Assembly: GCF_905475345.1 (NCBI RefSeq)
Contig: NC_066606.1
Span: forward strand, 2,028,501 to 2,092,500
Length of the DNA stretch: 64,000 bases
Reading direction: 5' to 3'
DNA from: Vespula vulgaris
Lineage: Eukaryota > Arthropoda > Insecta > Hymenoptera > Vespidae
Shown here in pieces: positions 1-14,400 of the stretch; the first letter of the stretch is position 1; each line of letters begins with the position of its first letter. The position numbers were made by a program, and so were the translations under genes. The notes under the pieces are model-generated. The model saw nothing but the letters and a program-made list of their open reading frames with translations, was not told the DNA's origin and did no database searches.

Positions 1-373
1 CGTGTTATCATATTAACCATGTAATAGCAATAATATTTTCTTTTGATCGTCGCGCTTCAAATTATTATAACTTTCAAAAATGTATTAACAAAAATAGAGA
101 AGTAAATTATAAATCAATATATAAATGCGTAAATTAGTAAGTAATTTAAAAAAGAAACAAACAAATCTATTAATGAATTTATTAATAATTCTTTTATAAA
201 AAAAATCCAATAACTTTTATTAGAGTAAAAATATCAAACACCGTTAAAAAAAAAAAATACTCATGATTTTCGTATTATGTATTTATATTTTTATTATACT
301 TTCTATCATAAATATTATATTTTTAACATCTAATAATTTTTGTTATGAGATATTTGTTAAGAGAAATAAAAAA

Positions 374-436
374 TGAAATCGATAGGATCGAGAATATATT
401 TGATCATGTCGTATAATACGAGACAACTTGTACAAG
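374..436 (+). repeat. Diverged copy of a MITE-like element end
   Basis: The segment beginning AAATCGATAGGATCG and ending GAGACAACTTGTAC aligns almost without gaps to the right end of the element at 39735-40266 (about 40209-40264). The shared landmarks are AAATCGATAGGATCG, an ATGTCGT block and a GAGACA..TGTA terminus. The terminal CACCCTGTA of the other copy is degraded here. The left end was not located, so this is a fragment. Confidence 0.55.
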
Positions 437-1847
437 TCGATCTAAAAATATTTTTTTATCTCTCCTTTTTTTTTTTTTTTTGTTAAATCTACGCAATTAA
501 AGTCTAATCTTTTTTCGAAGTATTATTAATTATCATTATTATAGTTATTCGACTACATTGATTAGTATATGATAGATAATTGTCAGAACAAAACATTGTC
601 AGTATAAATGTACAGTCTTAACAGAAATTAATGTTCGTCTCTATGAATAAATATTATTATTATATCAGGAAATAATAATAAATAAAAGTAAAAATTATTA
701 CATCAGGAAGTTTTATTTACGATTAATTAGACACGAGACTTTCTCGAAAAAAATACATGCACGTGTACATAAACAATTTCATTGCACTGATTCATATTTA
801 AAGAAAAAACAAATTATTCTCAGAGCAAAAAATCTTTAGGATCCTAGTGAAAATTAAAATTCGCTTGAATAAATAAAACTACTTATCATAGATAATTAAT
901 TATATTCATGCAGGTTATAATCGAGAATGTCAGCATTTTTTTCCTTCTTTTTGAAAGATAAATCTCTCGATGAAATCATTTAATTAATTAATTCAACTAT
1001 TAAACAATTGGCGTTTACTTTTTTTATTTTTATCCGGATTTCATAGATATAATTTTATAATTTCCTTTTTTGTTTTTTCTTCTTTTCTTTTTTTTTTGTT
1101 TTGTTGCATAGAGAAATAATTAATTTTTATTACGATTTGTATACTCGCGAGTATTCACGTTAAATGATGTTTTTAAATTAACGAGGAGCGTTTAAAACGA
1201 AGAGAAATAACGATAGCAGTAATAAGAGCGATAATGATAATTATGATAGTAAAATATTAAAATGATAATAATGAAATTTAATAGACATAACAAATTCGAA
1301 TTTGATTTGCAATTCAAAACGATAAATTCATTCGAATCGATCGAACTGAAAAGAAGAATCGTTCGGGGTTTAGCATTCATTGAAAATCGAAAGTGATGGT
1401 TATTAGAAAGTGACAGATTAGCGTTTCAGATCCAAGAATCGTTTTAGCGACCGAACGTTAAGCAAAAAAAAAAAAAAATAAGAAGAAAAAACACGAAAGA
1501 TAAACAAATCGATTTCAATACACGGTCTTTCATCTTATTTCATTATATTTTACTTTATTTATTTATTCTTTTAATTTTTTCCTTTTTTTTATCTTATCTT
1601 CCGCAGTTACCAGACCGCGCAATGAATTTTTGATTGATCTGATGAATTTTGACTTCGCGAAAGAAAAGAAGGAATAAAAAAAAAGAAAAACAAGAAAAAA
1701 AAGGAAAAAAAAATAGACGTGAAGATCGACGATACAAAAATACGTTCCACTCGTTCGTGACGAACGTGAATGAACGTATACGTAAATAAACATCGCAAAC
1801 TTCGCGTTACTTCTCATTTTCTATTGTTGCTCGTGCAAAGAGAAAAA

Positions 1848-2755
1848 GAAGAAAAATAAAAAATGAAAAAAAAACGAGAGAGAGAGAGAGAGAGAAAAAA
1901 GAAAGAAAGAAAAGAAATATATCAATTAGGATGCATGATCGTACGAGCATGAAATCGAGAGTTACGTGACTGTGTAAGGAGAAGAGGAGGAGGAAAAAAA
2001 AAAAAAAAAAAAAAAAAAAGAGAGAGAGAGAGAAAAATTAAAAAAAAAAAAAACGAAAGGAAAGGGAAAAAAAAGAAGAAGAAGAGGAAGAAAAAGAGGA
2101 CTGTTGTGACTAAACTTCTAACCTTGTTTTTTTTCCAAAACATCTGCTTCCAAAATTACTTTCTAAGATAGATTCGTTCGAATAAAAATTTTGAGTTGAG
2201 GTTTGGAACGGTTGACAGGTGACACAGAGAGGGGGAGGGGGGTGGAAGAGGAGGAAGAGGAGGAAGAGGAAGAGGAGGAGAAGGAGGAGGAGGAGGAAGA
2301 GGAAGAAAAAAGATATGAATTTTTACGAACGAACGTGTTACGTTTTTCTAAAGACGTTGAGTGAAGAGAGAGAGAGAGAGAGAAATATGTTATTAATGCC
2401 TACGTTCTTTATTCCTATTCCTTCTTTTTTTTCTTGTTTCGTTTCTTTCTTTCCTTTTTTTTAATTCTTTTTTCTATTTTGCAGATATACGAGAGATAAG
2501 TAACTTGATACAGTTCGCCAACAGGAAACAGAGAGAGAAAAATAGAGAGAGAGAGAGAGAGAAAAGGATAGAGATAGAATAGATGGATAAATAGATAAAT
2601 AGACAGAAGAAACAGATTTAATGTCTGGATAAAAGTGGGGAAAAGAAGCAAACAAGAAGAAGAAGAAATAGAAGTAGGAGAAGGAGAAGGAGAAGGAGAA
2701 GGAGAAGGAGAAGGAGAAGGAGAAGAAGAAGTAGAAGAAGAAAAAAGAAGAAATT
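1848..2755 (+). repeat. Purine-biased tracts (GA, GGA and A runs)
   Basis: The + strand is dominated by purines in several long runs: 1848-1916, 1978-2100, 2220-2315 and 2636-2755. They include (GA)n, (GGA)n and poly(A) of over 20 bases. The translations seen here (for example K/R-rich frames) are artefacts of composition. Such mirror-like homopurine runs can form triplexes in vitro; any role here is unknown. Confidence 0.7.
2676..2724 (+). repeat. (GGAGAA)n hexanucleotide tandem repeat
   Basis: About eight consecutive GGAGAA units, continuing into GAA triplets. Period six is uninterrupted, so it reads as repeated Gly-Glu, Glu-Lys or Arg-Arg in different frames, but there is no gene context for it. 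Confidence 0.85.
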
Positions 2756-2834
2756 AAATTCAAGTTGCGTTGCAGACGATTCCATTCATCGAAGGCCGTA
2801 TTAAGTGTAAAGACGTGTTTAGGAAGTTTCGAGC

Positions 2835-2870
2835 AGGTTGGAGGCCTCCGCGCGTTGTTCTTTCAGCATA
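2835..2870 (+). promoter_or_regulatory. Candidate core promoter of the dehydrogenase gene
   Basis: A short GC-richer patch (GAGGCCTCCGCGCG at 2841-2854) is followed by a TTCAGC initiator-like site with the A at 2865, about 340 bases before the start codon at 3206. There is no TATA box. The following leader consists largely of tetranucleotide repeats. This is placement by inference only. Confidence 0.3.
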
Positions 2871-2916
2871 CACAACGAGATTGTATAGGATCTTAAACGA
2901 TCGCACATTTAATCAG

Positions 2917-2939
2917 TCGATCGATCGATCGATCGATCG

Positions 2940-2974
<35 letters not shown>

Positions 2975-3050
2975 GTACAAATTGAAACAAAACGAAACGG
3001 ATTTCGTTTCTTTTTCGTTCGTTTGTTTGTTTGTTTGTTTGTTTGCTTTG
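2917..3050 (+). repeat. Tetranucleotide repeats (ATCG)n, (AATC)n, (GTTT)n
   Basis: Three adjacent microsatellites lie in the putative 5' leader: (ATCG)n to about 2942, (AATC)n at about 2946-2974 and (GTTT)n at about 3018-3050. Confidence 0.85.
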
Positions 3051-3205
3051 CTTACTTGCTTGTTGTTTGATTGTTGATTCAGTTTATCCTATCGCGCGTA
3101 TACAACGTTTACGTGATATAGTCGAGAACGGAAAAGAAGTTTCGTTTTGAAACGAGAAGTTGCAGTTTTTTTTTTTTATTTTGTTTTGTTTTAAAAATCA
3201 CGACA

Positions 3206-3525
3206 ATGTCGTTTATAGAATTAATCCGCGACCTTCTTAGTTTTATACTGTTCTCGATCACGGCCATACTCGAGAGTATTCTTAGAATATTTATACCACG
3301 CAAATACCAAATGAAGGACATATCTGGCGAGGTTGCCCTTGTCACTGGCGGAGGCGGAGGATTAGGAAGGTTATTAGCCCTCAGATTGGCTAATCTTGGC
3401 GTCATCGTTGTAGTATGGGACATCAATCAGAAAGGTCAGTTGAATTTTAATTCGTACATTTTTCTTATCTTCTTTTCTATCTTTTTCTTTTTTCATTTTC
3501 TTCTGTTCTTTTTTCTTTGTCTGTT

Positions 3526-3569
<44 letters not shown>

Positions 3570-6439
3570 TTAAACGATTAATTTCAAGAGAAAAGAAATA
3601 GTTCGTAACAAACACCCACTTATTATTTACTTTTTTACATTTTATAACTAGAACGTATCATATGTGTCATTGATAATATTTATGTATTATATTTTGATAC
3701 GATCTCGTTTAATAATTCATAGTAATTTGTTATTACGTCCGTCGATTTTAATTCAAATTTTTGCAAGTTTCTTTACGAATGATATGATTATGTGCTTGTT
3801 CGAAATGATATATCGAGACGAAGAAAGAAAAAAAAAAAAAGAATTATGATATATTCATTTATATAGGTGGATTTTTTTTTTCTTCTTAATCTTTATTCAT
3901 TCTTCTGTATTCTATAAGTAGGAAGAATATCATTGACAATATTTAGATGTTACGTTTTATATAAATTTATAAATATTCCATATTAATCATTCATTTAGTC
4001 GATCGAGTTTAATGATCTATCAGATTCAAAAGATTTATTCGAAAGATTATTCATATATTTCTATGCATATATTTATCTATTTATTACTTCGTGTATTATG
4101 CTATGAAGATTCAGTGAAAGTAACGATAACAAGCAAAATACCGTTCTTTCTCTAACAGATAGAATCTCGTTGAAAGTAACGGTCTAATCTTGTTAGACCA
4201 TAGAAGATTGATCACCATGTTTGATGTAACAAAACGATCGATCGACTAATTTGTTTCTTTTCATTGATTCTTTCTGTTTTAAATATTTTCAACGTCGGAC
4301 AAGTTTAATTAAACTGCTTTTATTTTCTTTTTCTTTTTTCTTTCTTCTTTCTTTTTTTCCATAATTTTTTTTTTTTTTATAATAAATAGTAATATTAAAC
4401 AATATATGTATGTGTATGTATATATATATATACATACATTAATGTATTTTTTATTATAATTAATATATTATATAATTTATTTATTATATAATTATTTTTC
4501 TCTTCAGAAGAAAAATATTACGAATATAACAAAAAAAAGAAACGTATTGATGACATCACAGGATATATTGTATCCTTTTAAGAGGAGAAAAAGGATGGAA
4601 ATAGAAAAAAAAGGATAATCCTCCTCACTTTTTTCATCTTTTTTTTTCCACTTGAATGAATAATCGATCACGTTTGAACACAGATTATTACTTCGTAATG
4701 AAATGGCTCTATATTTTGTATGGACCGATATTTTGCATGCCATAAATTATTTTACATAATTAGTACATAATTATTATTCAAATCGCTTCTTCATTAAATC
4801 GAATGTAAGAATAAGAGGAGATATAATCGTAGCAATTTTTTTTCTTTCTATCTTTTTTTTTTATTTTTTAATAAACCATTCCATATAAAATACATGCATA
4901 GAGACATATACGTTGCAAACATCTTTATTCGTGTTAATTATTCATATTAAAATTCGTGTTGAGATCGAAGGATCTGGTTAGCTAATTGATAGGTTAGATA
5001 ACCATTAATAAAAAGATGAATTCGAATCCGGATTCTAAGATTACAATGAAGATACAATATTTTTCTTTTCTTTTACTTCTTTTTTTTCTTCTTTCTTTTT
5101 CTTCTCCATCCTTTGATATTACTTAATCCACTTAATATTATTTATTATTTCGCAAATACGATTTCTAAAAACACGATATATTCGATTACGCAATTCATCG
5201 AAATGCCGAACGAAAAGTTACGAATCTAGGAGTTCGTATTCGATTAATTACGAAGAATTAATTTTTTTGTCAAGGTCGTAAGAAGTTCACGGATGAAAAA
5301 GAAAATTTTTTTTTTTTTCTTTCTTTCCTTACATTCTAATAAAATTTTAATATTCCCTTAAGTAGCAGTAATCATCTTATTCTCGCGTCCAACTAAAAGC
5401 GACCTATTGACCGTAGTACGAGGTCGTAGAAAGTTCATGAATACGATTCATGGAATCAATGATCATTCTTTATTAATCATCGATTAGTTTTCTCCAGACG
5501 TTCTAGTATCGTCACGAACTATGCTAGTATATAGTTTGTCTTGTTTGACGTTTCAATTCTAAAATTAGATTTATGCGAAAATATCAATTTGAAATAAAAA
5601 AGAAAAAAAATTGGATGTTTCGTATGTAGCAACCTAATATAACATATTACATATTTATATTATATATATTATATATATATATTCCAATTGAATAATTAAA
5701 TTTACCATCTACGTTTCTCAATTTTTATATTAAAGGAATTGGTAAGATATTTAAATGAACTCTAATATAAATTATCGTGTGCATATTTACGTTAGATAAC
5801 AAGCAATATAAAAATTTCTGCATATATTATATTATTAAAGATAAACAATTTGAAACATATGCATTACGCATATATGTAATCAACTAGCAAAATATGTAAA
5901 TCAACAGAAATATATTTTTAGAATAGTTTAATCAAGAAACATGATTTCCATTCAAGTCCCATTACATTATTTATAAAAGGTATTAATTTGCATAAACATA
6001 AGCTTATTTGATAATAAAAAATGTATATTTACATATCCTTGATTTTCAAGAAGCATAAAATTGAATGATAATGTATCAATACGAATTTATCAAATGGCTT
6101 TTTCTTAGAATACATCTAGTGTAATAGAAAAAAGTTTCACAACTTGTATATCGTAACTTGTAATAGAATTCATTCTACTTCCTTGATTGAGATTAAATAA
6201 TGATTGTTTTCTATGATATTTAATTTTCTATTATACGTTTTATTCTTTTAATTAGTTTAATATAATATAAATTATATTATATCAATATATACAAATTTTC
6301 TATTATACGTGTCTTTCTCTTAATTAATATAATATAATATATATTACATTAATATGTACAAACTTTCCATTATAGTGTTTCTTCTTATGATTAATTTAAT
6401 ATAATTTATATTACATTAAATATCACACACACACATACA

Positions 6440-6513
<74 letters not shown>

Positions 6514-8561
6514 GCTGCAAGTCTGTTGAGAAAGTATATTGCCGATAGAACGATTCTATATTGTCATAGTATGGTACCTTTCTCTTTCACTTAAAACTTT
6601 CCTCGACACAGTATAGTTTCCAACGTCATTCGTTCGTTAACTCTCTTTACATTCATAAAAAATAAAAAAAAAAAGAAAAAGAAAAAATATAAAGAAAAAA
6701 GAAAAAAAATCCTGACACGTAATCTTACATAAAATTAAATCTAAACGCGTGACTAATTTTTTTCTCTCTCTTATTTTTTATTTCTTTTCCTTTTTTTCCT
6801 ATTTTCAATATATTTCTTCATATTCTTTTCTTTTCATACGTAAAAGAAAATTGCTTTATCTCTTTTTTACGTTTTCGTTAATTCATCGTCCTCTAACTAA
6901 TTTTTCTCAGATAATTTTTATTTCTTTTTTTCTTTCTTTTTTTTTTTACAAAAAGGACAGAAAAGAAAAAAGAAAGATTTTTTCCTCTCATCACACCGCC
7001 GTTATTCTCGATGATTCATCGAAATAATCAGATTAAACCAATCATACGTAATAGTTGTACAGAGTGATAGGTAATTTCTAATTGATAAAAAGAAAAATTG
7101 TCTATTTCAGAGATTAGCCTAGATAATATTAGAAATTTGCAAATTAAATTGGCTTTCTTAAATTAACTTAAATTCTAATGGGTTTGAACATTTGTGTAAT
7201 TGACTAATTAGGAAGACAGACAGCTGCTTGAAATATAAACATATTGTTTACACAAATAAACGTTCTAAAAGGAAAACTAATTGATTAGGTCAACATGAGG
7301 TAGGTCAGTGTCCTACTCTATGGTTATTATAGGATTATTCGTGTGACAGTACGTGTACGATGTGAAGTTTAGAGACGAACGAATGTTTCTCGTTGCAACG
7401 TAGAAGAAAACTTTTACTTGTGATGAGATGATCGTCGAATATACATCGAATTGGATTTCTAAATAACTAGATTTCTACATATAAAAGAGTATAATAAAAA
7501 AAAGAAGAAAAGAAACGAAATAAATCCGCAATGAATCGTTCAAGATTTTAATACGTACGTTTTGATCTGATTTTCTCATTGGCAATATTTTTGATTTTTT
7601 CTTTTCCTATATTTTTTCTTTTCCTTTCTTTTTTTTTTTTCAATTTATATCATCTCCATATAAAAAGAACAAAAGAATTGCATATAAAAAGAACGAAGAA
7701 TCTAACAATATTTTTTCTGTTCTTTTTTCTTTTCTTTTTTGTTATATATATATTTTTTCTCTTCTTTTTTCTTTTCCTTTCTTTTCTCGCCTTTTCTTTT
7801 TCTTTCCTTAACTTTCGTCGCGTTAAGCATGAGTGCATAAATATGTCTTATTTCTGTTATACACTTCTGTTACTTTCTAATTTCTCTCTGTAATAAAATA
7901 TTCAACTCTCATCGCGGAATAAAGCATATCTTCTAATAGAAACAAATAAAGATAAAGATGGATGAATGAATGAATGGATGAATGGATGAATGGATGAATG
8001 GATATCTAATTAAACGCATTTGTCTAATGATCCGTGTAATATACACGTTAATTTATATCTAATTTAAATAGTGAAACAAAAACGATACGTTCAAATACGT
8101 TTCGATGTGTAATTAAATTAACTATGGATTACAAACAGCGTAACAATGGCGTTCAATACGCGAGTCTTTTTAAAAAAATAATTTAACGACGTTCACATTA
8201 TCGACGACGGATAAATAATCCCCTTTTTTTTTTATTTTTCTTTTATCCTCTTTCTTTTATTTTTTTTTTTATCTTTTTAGGTATCGAAGAAACGGTGAAA
8301 TTGGTACAGGCTGCAGGTGGTACTTGTTACGGATACGTTTGCGATCTTTGCAATCGCGAGGATATTTACAAAAAGGCGGCTCTGCTTAAAGAAGAAGTTG
8401 GCAAGGTGAGAGGACATTTTTGTTTTCTTATTTATTTATATTATCTTTTTCTCATTTTTTTTTTTTAAATTTCGCTAAATGCTTCTCAAGTACAACAAAA
8501 TGGAGCAAAGAAAAAGAAACTCTGTCGATTTAAAGTCGTACGTTTTGTTTAAACAAATTAT

Positions 8562-8599
<38 letters not shown>

Positions 8600-9053
8600 T
8601 TTCTCATTATTTTTGAAATCGATAGTTTTTGGAGCGAATAGACATGAATACGTACGTTTTTGTGTTATCGACTTACTCACCTAGAAAAAGATAGTATACT
8701 ACTCTCTATCTGAAATAGGGAGAGGAGGGGAAAGTGGGGGAGGGAGGGTGAAAGAGAACATTATGAAAGTCTACGTTACGCCACATCTCTCTGTAATATA
8801 CAGAGAACCGTTGTCGGCATCGTGTGGTCTGACCTGTTTTCAACGTTTCTTCAAAAAGAGAACAAAAAAAAGAAATGAAAAAAAAAAAATAAAATCTTCT
8901 ACTTCGTCCTTCTACGTACGATACTTTTTCTTAGACATTGTTACTACTGTAATATATATGTATATCATACTTATATATATATATATATAATATATATTAT
9001 ACATATACATTTATATTATATCGTACGTACAATAAATACATATACATACATAC

Positions 9054-9086
<33 letters not shown>

Positions 9087-10173
9087 TATATATTATCTAA
9101 ATATGTATGTATCTAGATAACAATTTTTATTTTTTAATATATATATATATACATACATACACTCACATATATTGTATCACATACACATACATATATTTTA
9201 ATTCTACTATCTATAGTTACGCACGAATCGAAATCTTAACGTTGTCACCGACCTTTCCTACTTTCACTTTTATATTCGATCGGTGAAGGATTCGCAACTC
9301 TTACAGGCTGTTTATTCAGAGTGATTCAGGAAACTCGTTCTTCTTGAATCAAGTTGAGCAAGATATAGAAATTGAGCAAACATTTGTTGAAGAATTTTCA
9401 AATATTAAAAAGATTAATCGCGGTTATTTTTAAGAGCTTTTACGGAATTCAAAAACGGAATTTTTATTATAAACAATAAAATACGTATGTATATGTATAT
9501 ATATATATATCATTATCTAAGCAATTAGCACAATTCTAGGAATCAAGAGATCATAGTTCATAGAAACTCATAATAAATTATCGAGGTCATAGCTAAATTT
9601 ATCTTTTCTCATCAGTTATTACTGTAATTTGAGTGATCATACTATCCGACATTATGACTTATTATCCACGAATATTCCCTATACATTATTACTCTGACAT
9701 TTTTTTAATTTATTACAGGTAACAATCTTGATAAACAATGCCGGTGTAGTCAATGTTACGAAGTTCTTGGAAACCCCCGATAATCTTCTAATACGTACGA
9801 TGGACGTAAACATAATGAGTCATTTTTGGGTAAGTAAAAATTTTTCCTAAGTCGTACTATTTTCATCCTTATTTTCTTCTCTTTTTTTCTCTCTCTCATC
9901 CTCGCATTTATAATCATCATTTCTTTGTTATACGATCTCGTGCAAACGCATAATCGTTTCTTCGAACCTACTCTCTCCGTTCCCATCTTTTTATATACTA
10001 ATCTTTCAAATTATACACTACGTCTTTTTGGATTTAATTTTAGCGAAAAAAAAAAAAAAATTGGAAACGAAAGAAAGAAAAGAAATAAAAAAGAAAAAGA
10101 TATATTAATCCGAGTTACGTGAAAATTTCTTGAACGAAGATGACGGAAGATAAAGAAGAGGGAATATCTGTTC

Positions 10174-10207
<34 letters not shown>

Positions 10208-11327
10208 AAATAAAACAAATAAAAAAAAATCAAATGCTTCAGATAATCGTGATAGCGTCGACGAAATTCAACGAAATTAATGTAGGTTGTGAGTGAAGGA
10301 TGAATAAGTGGGAGTAGAAGTGGTGGAGGTTGTGTAGGAGTAGAAGGATAATCAAAAATCGTTGTTGGCAACTGGTAATGTGGATAGCTACACATTAAAA
10401 AAAAAAAGAAAAGAAAAAGGAAGAAAGAAAGAAGGAGAAAAGAAAAATATTTTCTTTCTTTTATATCGAATCTTACGCGATTAAACCTAATCGAAATGAC
10501 ACGCCGTTACGTCGTTAAACTCGCGATTTTTCATATTCCGTGACTATAATCCCGTCATATTGCAGGATGTTTGTGTTATGAAAGAAATCATACTCACGTC
10601 CGTGCCATTTTATCGTTGTTATCGCGGCCAAAATGGCACAGATTAACAATATTTGCGCGATATTAAAATATAATTAAATTTGCATTTATAAAAATTTCGT
10701 TCCGTTCATTGTGTTCTTTAATCGAATAATTTTTTTTACATATACGTAAGTAATTAAGTATTTAGTTACCTTTGTGTTTGATTCGTACGCGCAGTGGATC
10801 TTTTCCTTTTTCTTTTTCTTTTTCTTTTTCCTTTTTTCTTTAAACCGATAATAATATGATTAGATAAATATCTAAACGTTGTTTGAAATTCGTTCGTTCG
10901 TACGACATTATTTTTTTTTTTTCATATATATATATATACATATATTTATTCTTCGTTGTCTATAATTTGGATCAGCGTTTTCTCAATCTTTATCAATCGC
11001 ATTAATTTTTTAACGGATCGATCGAGAAATAATGATGCATTTATTAACACTCATTACGTCCAAGCCTAAGAGTAAAAAAACGACCGATTCTAAACGATTA
11101 TTTCCAATAATTCGCATTGATATAACACTCGGAACAACTATCAATTACATATTCACATGACATGAGTCTTATATTCGATCTATAAAAAAAAAGAAATTTG
11201 TATTAAAAACTTCAATACAATAAATATTACGTAGATATTTATTAAGAGAGAAGAAATAGTGATGATATGTTAGAAAAAAATGGCTTGATAAAAGATAACT
11301 CTTTATCGATCGATTAGTGATAGAATC

Positions 11328-11403
<76 letters not shown>

Positions 11404-14400
11404 CCACGAAATTAATTTAATATTTCGTTTAATATTACAAGTTGTTTTTTTCTATTTTTTTTATATCAAATGTCGAAGGATTTTGGTAGATCAATTTCTG
11501 TCAGAAATCAAGAACCAAATATCTCTAAGAAATTCTCGCGGTGAGAGGCAAACATGGTTAGGTTCACCGTAGTAGTTCGTTGTGGAATCGTTGCCGTTGG
11601 TCAGGTACAGAGAAACCGGTCAGATGACTGCAAGTACTTACTTACACCGTTCGTAAGTAGTTGCCATAGTGTATTCTATGTTAAAAATTGCAACATACCA
11701 AGCCGTCAATGTATTTTATCCTCGTCAAAGGTAATTTGACTCTCTTTTAATTTCAACAGCTACGGAAATTCCTTGATTATTTTATTTTATATACGTATGT
11801 ATATATATATAATTTTTTTCTTTCTTTCTTTCTTTCTTTTATTATTAATATTTATATGTTAATATATCTCTTTGTTTTTTTTATTTTATATATATATATA
11901 TATGTATGTATACATATATTTCTTTTTTCTCTTTTTTTTTTTTTTCTTTCGAGAAAAACTACGCGAAAAAATGAAAGAGAAGAAAAAGAATCTAAGCGTT
12001 CTAGCAATTTAAGTCATTACGATTGAATATGTCGAATGTAAATTGAGCTATGTCGAATAATGAAAGAATGTTGTACTCTTCGTATAATTTCAATAAAATT
12101 TTGTATTAATGCAATAATAGATATATATTATCGTGTAATATATTGTTTTAACACTTCCTCGAGTTACCAAACGAGTTTTTCATTTTCTTCATTTTCCTTT
12201 TTTTTTCTTCTCTATCTCTCTCTTTCTTTTTTTTTCTTGTAATTCATCGATAACACAAAATGGAAAATTCTATTTTACAAGGACACGGTACTAAAAATGA
12301 GCATATATTACGTTTAAAAGTATTGTACTGAAATTGTACGTGTTTTATAATTTCTGTAATTTTCCTTTTTCTCTTACAATTTTCACTATTCTTCTATTAT
12401 ATTTTCTCGACGATTATATCACGCTCAAAATTCTTTTTTCTGATAGAAAAAAAAAAAGAAGAAAAAAAGCGAAAAAGAAAACAAATTTTGACGGAGAAAT
12501 AAATTCGGTGTTCTTTTTCTTTTTTGTTCAGCACTTTTCGTATCATTGAGATAGGATAATAAGACCAAACATTTTTTATAATTCGCGAAAATAATTAATT
12601 ATCGAATAAAAGTTATAAATATAGAAAATAATTCATTTCGAAGCTTGATCGATGGTTTTGAATTAGGTGTTCAATTATATCGAACGCTTCCAATACCTGT
12701 TTAATAAATAAGAAATGCACGTGTAAAATAAATTTCCTATTCAAAACGCAATAAAAATTAAAACTATATCAGAAAAAAGTTTCCTGCATAACGTAATCGT
12801 CGAAAAGATTAAAAAAGCGTCTCGACATTTGTAATTAAATGTAAATATAGAACGTTACGTGTTAGTTCTAACATAAAAAAAAAAATCGTATTCGATTATT
12901 ATAATCGCGAAAATTATTACTAATTCTTTTAGATCACCCTATATATGCAGTCGTCCTTCACAACAAGATCCTCTTTCGAGGATAACTAGTTTCAAACGGC
13001 TTCAAAATTAGAACAGGTTATCCTTTGTTATTTATCAAGATCCTTGATCATATATAATCCAAAAATTATGATTCGAAAAAAAGAAAAACCAGTTAACCAA
13101 ACGCATGCTCTATTTTTTTTTCTTTTTTAACATGTGTCAATCCATTTATCTGTTTTTTCGTTAGGAAAAAAATCGTTAATCTGTCGTAATAAACAGGTAA
13201 TAAAAAGATGTGTATGTGTGTGTGTGTGTGTGTGTAAAAAGAAAGGATATTATTCACTATCTACATCAGAAAAAAAATAAAAAAAAAAAAAAGCGGTCAA
13301 TGATATTCAACTTATTGAATAAATTATATATAAAATACACGTATATATAGATATATACGTGACTGCGCACATTCTACGATCACGTGCATATGTATATGTG
13401 TATGCGCGTGTGTATGTTCAGATAAATTTTTAAATGTCAATCGTTTAGAAAGCAATTAATCTTGGAACACATTAAATAATATCAACATTAGATATTTTAA
13501 CGATGAAAACAGAGCGTAACCATGAAAATCGTTTGAGATCTTGTAAAAGTGGGTTAATCATCCCATAAAAAAGAAAAAGAAACGTTTGTAATTGTGGGCC
13601 TCCTACCATCTCGATGTCACGGTCATTTCTTTGTTGTATATTTGCTCAACAAACCACTTTCTACCGATCCCTTTCCAATCACGATTTAACCTACCTCTCC
13701 CTCTGTCTCTCTCTCTGTCTTCCTGTATCTTAATCGAAAACATTATACATATATATATTATTTCTCTTAAATTTGTATATAAAACAAATTTATATTTTCA
13801 TATTTGATTTATATTTGTATATTTTGGTATATGAATTTATTTTTTTATATATGAACATATATAGATATAAAACTCTTTATATTCGTTTATTCTGTCATTC
13901 GATTTCTTTTTTCTTTTTTTTTCCTTTTCTTTTCTTCGTATATCTCCATCATAAATGTATATCATCCTATTACGTGTCATCATCGTATTATAATTGAGCA
14001 TTAAAAGAAAAAAAAAGAAGAATGAAAGAAGGAAATCAAAGTTCTTTTTTGCTGTAATAGAAACTCCTTTTTTATTTTTCTTTTTCTTTTTCCTCTTCAC
14101 TCTTTCTTTTTATTTATTTTTTCTTTTTTTTGCAGACAGTGAAAGCTTTCCTCCCGGCTATGATGGAAAGTAATAAAGGTCATATCGTCAGTATAGCGAG
14201 TATGGCTGGCCATGTTGGGATTCCGAAATTAGTTGATTATTGTACATCGAAATATGCAGCAGTTGGTTTCGATGAAGCGTTACGAATAGAACTGGAGGTA
14301 TGTATTTGTTATAAGTTATTTTTTTAATTATATTTTATATTTCGTTATATTTCTTCGCTCTTAAAAGAAAAGAAAAAAAATGTATATATATATATATATA

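Larger units (their letters stand above)
1..2830. other. 5' flank of the dehydrogenase gene, non-coding
   Basis: AT-rich sequence with no convincing exon on either strand. Short open frames here are lysine/arginine-rich or phenylalanine/leucine/serine-rich translations of purine or pyrimidine tracts, which is typical of chance reading through low-complexity DNA. It holds a decayed MITE-like end at 374-436 and a series of purine-rich tracts between 1848 and 2755. It probably contains the distal promoter of the dehydrogenase gene. Confidence 0.6.

Noticed and set aside
2219..2464. Arg/Lys-rich 81-codon frame
   Set aside because: Direct translation of GGA/GA repeats.
4971..5036. tRNA-like segment (box-A-like TTAGCTAATTGATAGG, TTCGAATCC, pairable ends)
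   Set aside because: The ends can pair, but the anticodon stem does not form, the T-stem is mismatched (A opposite C at its top) and the length is short. Coincidence or a very old relic.
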